Positions 60,250 to 64,000 of a stretch of 64,000 nucleotides of DNA are shown here, piece by piece. The notes beneath the pieces were generated by a model, which was not told the origin of the DNA, ran no database searches, and was given only the letters and a program-made list of their open reading frames with translations. The DNA is from an uncultured Lachnospiraceae bacterium (GTDB lineage: Bacteria; Bacillota; Clostridia; Lachnospirales; Lachnospiraceae). The DNA is taken from positions 8,993-72,992 of the forward strand of contig CAJTOK010000010.1 in the NCBI GenBank assembly GCA_910577825.1, read 5' to 3'. The position numbers were made by a program, and so were the translations under genes. Each line of letters begins with the position of its first letter. Position 1 is the first letter of the stretch.

Positions 60250-63200
60250 CTACAGTTTCAAGACCCCGAGTGTTACTTTTTCACCATTTATATTCCACTC
60301 TTTAGTAAATCCTTCTGCCATACCATATACAGCTTCATTGGCAAGGACTTCTGGTTTAATTATATCTTCATTATTCTTTATAACATCTGTAATTTTATCA
60401 TTATCTTTTACACTTATACGTATATGGTCCATAACCTCAAAGCCTGCATCTTTACGCATTGTCTGGATTTTGCTTATAACTTCACGTACAAAGCCTTCCT
60501 CAATTAATTCTGGTGTAAGGTTTGTATCAAGCACTACAGTAATCCCACGGCCTGTAGCAGAAATATATCCTTCTATCTGTGCTGATTCAATTAAAAGGTC
60601 ATCTTTCACAAGTGCCTCTTTTTTGCCATCTACAGTAATTACAAGCTCTCCTGTGCTATTTATCTCCTCCATCGCTTTCTGCCCGTCAAGATTTGCAAGT
60701 ATCTCTTTTACTGCATTAATATTTTTGCCAAACCTGCGCCCGAGAGTTTTAAGCTGCGGCTTAAAACTGTATGTTACCAGGCTGCTTACATCATCTTTAA
60801 TAATTGCTTCTTTTACATTAAGTTCATCCTTTATAATATCAAGATAAAATTCTGAAAGTCCTGCACCAGCTTTTATAAACATCCTGCTTATAGGCTGGCG
60901 GTTCTTTATATTGGCTGTATTCCTGCATGAACGCCCGGCAACAACTGCTTCAAGCACAGTTTCCATATCCTCTTCAAGCTTTTTGTCTATCATATCTTCA
61001 CAAACTACAGGGAAATCACAAAGATGTATGCTTTCTGGTGCATTTTTGTCTGTGCTGCATACAAGGTTTAAGTAAATCTCCTCTGTCATAAATGGTACCA
61101 TAGGGGCTGCTGCTTTTGAAATTGTTACAAGTGCAGTATAAAGCGTCATATAAGCATTAATCTTATCCTGCTCCATGCCCTTTGCCCAGAAGCGTTCACG
61201 GCAACGCCTTACATACCAGTTGCTCATTTCATCTGTAAATTCCTGTAAAGCCCTTGCCGTTTCAGGTATACGGTAGGCAGCAAGGTTTCCATCAGCTTCC
61301 TTTACAGTGCTGTTAAGCCTTGAAAGAAGCCATTTGTCAATAACAGCAAGTTTATCATATTCAAGCTGGTACTTTGCTGCATCAAACCCGTCTATATTGG
61401 CATAGAGCACAAAGAAAGCATATGTGTTCCAGAGAGTGCCCATAAACTTGCGCTGCCCTTCCTGTACTGCCTTGCCATGGAAACGGTTAGGAAGCCATGG
61501 TGCACTATTTATATAAAAATACCAGCGTATTGCATCTGCACCATAAGTTTCAAGTGCCTCAAACGGGTCAATGGCATTTCCTTTTGACTTGCTCATTTTC
61601 TGCCCGTTCTCGTCCTGCACATGCCCAAGCACAATAACATTTTCATAAGGTGCTTTATTAAACAAAAGGGTTGACTCTGCCATAAGTGAATAGAACCATC
61701 CCCTTGTCTGGTCTACGGCCTCTGAAATAAACTGTGCCGGGAACTGCTGTTCAAATAAATCTTTATTTTCAAACGGGTAATGGTGCTGTGCAAATGGCAT
61801 TGCCCCTGAATCAAACCAGCAGTCTATAACTTCAGGCACACGTTTCATAACCCCGCCACATTCCGGGCATTTAAACGTTACTTCATCTATATACGGGCGG
61901 TGCAGTTCCCTGTTTACATCATCAGGATTGCCGCTTCTTTCTGCAAGTTCTGCCCTGCTTCCAACAGCATCCTGGTACCCGCAGCCTTGACACTCCCATA
62001 TATTAAGCGGCGTGCCCCAGTAACGGTTACGTGAAATGCCCCAGTCTTGTATATTTTCAAGCCAGTTGCCAAAACGCCCTGTGCCAATGGAATCTGGAAT
62101 CCAGTTTACTGTATTGTTATTGCGCACAAGGTCATCCTTAACTTCTGTCATCTTTATAAACCATGATTCACGTGCATAATAGATAAGTGGTGTATCACAT
62201 CTCCAGCAATGCGGGTAATCATGTTCAAATTTAGGCGCGGCAAAAAGCTGCCCACGCTTATCAAGGTCTTTAAGTACCTCTGGGTCTGCCTTCTTGACAA
62301 AAAGCCCTGCAAACGGTGTTTCCTCTGTCATTTCTCCTTTTTCATCCACAAACTGTGCAAATGGAAGGTTGTATTTACGCCCTACATTGGAATCATCTTC
62401 ACCAAATGCTGGTGCAATATGGACTATTCCTGTACCATCTGTCATTGTAACATATGAATCACATGTTACGAAAAATCCCTCTTTATGCTGCCTGTCTGCT
62501 AATTCCTTAGCACATCCGTATAATGGCTCGTATTTTTTATATTCAAGGTCTTTGCCTTTATATTCTTCAAGTATCTTGTAAGCCTTTCTGCCCTCGTTTT
62601 CTCCATCTGCAAGGCGGGAAAGCACAGTATCAAGAAGTGCCTGTGCCATATAGTAAGTGTAACCATCTGCGGCTTTAACCTTACAATAAATTTCATCAGG
62701 GTTTACACAAAGCCCGGTATTAGACGGGAGTGTCCATGGCGTCGTTGTCCATGCCAGGAAATAAGCATCTTCATCTGCTACTTTAAAACGTACTATTGCA
62801 GAACGCTCTTTTACAAGCTTGTACCCCTGTGCCACTTCCTGGGAAGAAAGCGGTGTCCCGCAGCGTGGACAGTAAGGCACAATTTTAAAGCCCTTATATA
62901 AAAGCTTCTTATTCCAGATTTCCTTTAAAGCCCACCATTCAGATTCAATAAAATTATTGTCATATGTTACATATGGATTGTCCATATCTGCCCAGAAACC
63001 GACAGTCCCGGAAAAATCTTCCCACATGCCTTTATATTTCCAGACAGACTCCCTGCACTTATTAATAAAAGGCTCTATTCCATACTCTTCTATCTGTTCT
63101 TTGCCATTAAGCCCAAGAAGCTTTTCAACCTCAAGCTCCACCGGAAGCCCATGTGTATCCCAGCCCGCCTTACGTGGTACCATATAGCCCTTCATGGTCT

Positions 63201-63414
63201 TATAACGTGGTATCATATCCTTAATAACACGTGTAAGCACATGCCCGATATGCGGCTTTCCATTTGCAGTAGGAGGGCCGTCATAAAATGTATAGACAGG
63301 ACACCCTTCCCTTGCCTTCATTGACTTTTCAAAAATCTGCTGGTTACGCCAGAACTTTCCAATATTCTTCTCACGCGCAACAAAGTTTAAATCAGTTGAA
63401 ACTTTTTCGTACAT
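60250..63414 (-). CDS. ileS: isoleucine--tRNA ligase
   Basis: A 1,054-residue class I synthetase. HIGH motif is PTANGKPHIGHVLTRVIKD, the KMSKS loop GQKMSKSKGNAIDP, and the editing domain has the TxxPW motif AWTTTPWTLPSNTG and DGTGIVHIAPAFGEDD. Trp-rich RNRYWGTPLNIWECQGCGY and the anticodon-domain EMSNWYVRRCRERFW favour the eukaryote-like type 2 IleRS, which often is naturally less sensitive to mupirocin; this subtype call is an inference. AGGAAAGGAAG precedes the ATG. It is expressed behind a T-box leader and is monocistronic. Confidence 0.96.
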   Translation of the reverse strand: MYEKVSTDLNFVAREKNIGKFWRNQQIFEKSMKAREGCPVYTFYDGPPTANGKPHIGHVLTRVIKDMIPRYKTMKGYMVPRKAGWDTHGLPVELEVEKLLGLNGKEQIEEYGIEPFINKCRESVWKYKGMWEDFSGTVGFWADMDNPYVTYDNNFIESEWWALKEIWNKKLLYKGFKIVPYCPRCGTPLSSQEVAQGYKLVKERSAIVRFKVADEDAYFLAWTTTPWTLPSNTGLCVNPDEIYCKVKAADGYTYYMAQALLDTVLSRLADGENEGRKAYKILEEYKGKDLEYKKYEPLYGCAKELADRQHKEGFFVTCDSYVTMTDGTGIVHIAPAFGEDDSNVGRKYNLPFAQFVDEKGEMTEETPFAGLFVKKADPEVLKDLDKRGQLFAAPKFEHDYPHCWRCDTPLIYYARESWFIKMTEVKDDLVRNNNTVNWIPDSIGTGRFGNWLENIQDWGISRNRYWGTPLNIWECQGCGYQDAVGSRAELAERSGNPDDVNRELHRPYIDEVTFKCPECGGVMKRVPEVIDCWFDSGAMPFAQHHYPFENKDLFEQQFPAQFISEAVDQTRGWFYSLMAESTLLFNKAPYENVIVLGHVQDENGQKMSKSKGNAIDPFEALETYGADAIRWYFYINSAPWLPNRFHGKAVQEGQRKFMGTLWNTYAFFVLYANIDGFDAAKYQLEYDKLAVIDKWLLSRLNSTVKEADGNLAAYRIPETARALQEFTDEMSNWYVRRCRERFWAKGMEQDKINAYMTLYTALVTISKAAAPMVPFMTEEIYLNLVCSTDKNAPESIHLCDFPVVCEDMIDKKLEEDMETVLEAVVAGRSCRNTANIKNRQPISRMFIKAGAGLSEFYLDIIKDELNVKEAIIKDDVSSLVTYSFKPQLKTLGRRFGKNINAVKEILANLDGQKAMEEINSTGELVITVDGKKEALVKDDLLIESAQIEGYISATGRGITVVLDTNLTPELIEEGFVREVISKIQTMRKDAGFEVMDHIRISVKDNDKITDVIKNNEDIIKPEVLANEAVYGMAEGFTKEWNINGEKVTLGVLKL

Positions 63415-63882
63415 ATTGTTACTTCCTTTCCTAAATAATTAAATATTAAATATAATAATTAGAATAGAAATGGAATGAAACAGGACATTCCCTGTAAAGT
63501 AAAAAAGCTTCCACCCTGCATAAACAGGATGAAAGCGTAAACATTCATAACCACCTATTCTGCTGTACGTGGATATAAATAACATTAAGATGCTGGCATA
63601 TCCAGATACATGACCTGTATAACGGCAGGAACCGGCGGAGTGTACTAACAAAACCAACAAAATAATAATGTCTTTATGCGTTCCACAAGCAACTCAGGAG
63701 TGATATCCTTTCTTTGTTCTAAAGTATAAAATATATGCAGGCATATACTTATGCTTATGCACCTGGTTCGCACTATCCCAGGCTCACTGTGGCTTCCCAG
63801 AAGAAAGGCCGCCTGCATGGCATTGCCTTGCAAAAGCGTCTCCATCACAGTCTTTGGATTTTAAATTAAATAATTAGATATA
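63415..63882 (-). promoter_or_regulatory. T-box leader (isoleucine) upstream of ileS
   Basis: A roughly 470-nt untranslated leader. Early in it, GACTGTGATGGAGACG resembles the base of T-box Stem I, and GAGCCTGGGATAGTGCGAAC matches the Stem I distal region. Downstream, GGATATCACTCC holds ATC (63702-63704) as the likely Ile specifier. AGGTGGTTA near 63546-63556 contains TGGT, complementary to the ACCA end of tRNA-Ile. A terminator follows. Uncharged tRNA-Ile would pair and prevent termination. The parts fit by eye; the fold was not computed. Confidence 0.65.
63500..63536 (-). terminator. intrinsic terminator of the ileS leader
   Basis: Minus strand stem GCTTTCATCCTG/CAGGGTGGAAGC (63525-63536 with 63507-63518, two G-T pairs), 6-nt loop, then TTTTTT. 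It lies about 90 nt before ileS and is the terminator arm of the T-box switch. Confidence 0.75.
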
Positions 63883-63888
63883 TGACAT

Positions 63889-63917
63889 ATTTTAGTATGA
63901 TTTATATACTTTGTCAA
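63889..63917 (-). promoter_or_regulatory. sigma-A promoter of ileS
   Basis: Minus strand -35 TTGACA (63912-63917), 17-bp spacer, -10 TAAAAT (63889-63894); start near 63882. Beyond it (63918-64000) no gene is visible. Confidence 0.75.
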
Positions 63918-64000
63918 GTTTGGTTTGGTGATTTTTTTTAAATTGCGGTTACTATTCAGTCATAAAGGCACATTTATAAGGCACACAGTTAAAAAGCTGG

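Noticed and set aside
63507..63518. CAGGGTGGAAGC read as the T-box consensus of ileS
   Set aside because: It is the 3' arm of the terminator with TTTTTT directly after, and its TGGA would not match the discriminator A of tRNA-Ile; TGGT at 63550-63553 fits better.

Overview
The window looks like chromosomal core sequence of a low-GC Gram-positive anaerobe of the Clostridia, most likely a Lachnospiraceae member. This rests on gene content: spoVG, whiA, a Crh/HPr paralogue, the paired glgC/glgD, an Lsa-like ABC-F gene, a clostridial-style T-box before ileS, and secreted proteins with Ig-like, LRR and Pro/Thr-rich modules. Shine-Dalgarno sites are strong (AGGAGG type) and sigma-A promoters are near consensus. 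Genus cannot be fixed from the sequence alone.

Layout. 30-3177 (minus): rsmE, a cysteine desulfurase and thiI, a sulfur-transfer and RNA-modification operon. 3419-4702 (plus): an aminotransferase. 4825-10738 (minus): one very large secreted GH43 glycosidase gene split by a frameshift. 11227-12800 (minus): an AAA-ATPase/PD-(D/E)XK gene, also frameshifted. 12889-13875: a Gfo/Idh oxidoreductase. 14066-18267 (plus): parE-parC. 18348-23190 (minus): a small acidic membrane protein, pfkA and dnaE. 23317-26464 (minus): murB-rapZ-whiA-crh, preceded by tRNA-Arg(ACG). 26768-28509: an ABC-F gene behind a transcription attenuator. 28650-29903: a CDP-glycerol transferase-type gene. 29942-31986: a GNAT gene, a broken ART/KptA-like gene and a nucleoside deaminase.

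32205-39128 holds two nearly identical IS200/IS605 elements (tnpA plus tnpB) in the same orientation. They flank the rplM-rpsI operon and two small orphan genes. The second copy splits an HD-GYP gene, and removing it rejoins the reading frame exactly. 39308-50295 (minus) is the S10-spc ribosomal protein cluster from rpsJ to secY. It ends there at a terminator, without adk, map, infA or rpoA. A promoter with an approximately 270-nt leader precedes rpsJ.

50886-51878 encodes a secreted LRR protein. 51977-54710 is spoVG, glgD and glgC (glycogen synthesis). 55133-59907 (plus) is murC, a DnaD-domain protein, a DnaC-type ATPase and a PRPP synthetase. 60250-63414 (minus) is ileS under an isoleucine T-box leader.

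The most notable observations are the IS605 interruption of the HD-GYP gene with TTTAA target logic, the ABC-F attenuator with a three-codon leader peptide, an HPr paralogue with Glu at position 15 (Crh-like), and three further broken genes. Two of those three are broken by single-base changes in or beside simple repeats. I saw no CRISPR array, prophage or defence island.
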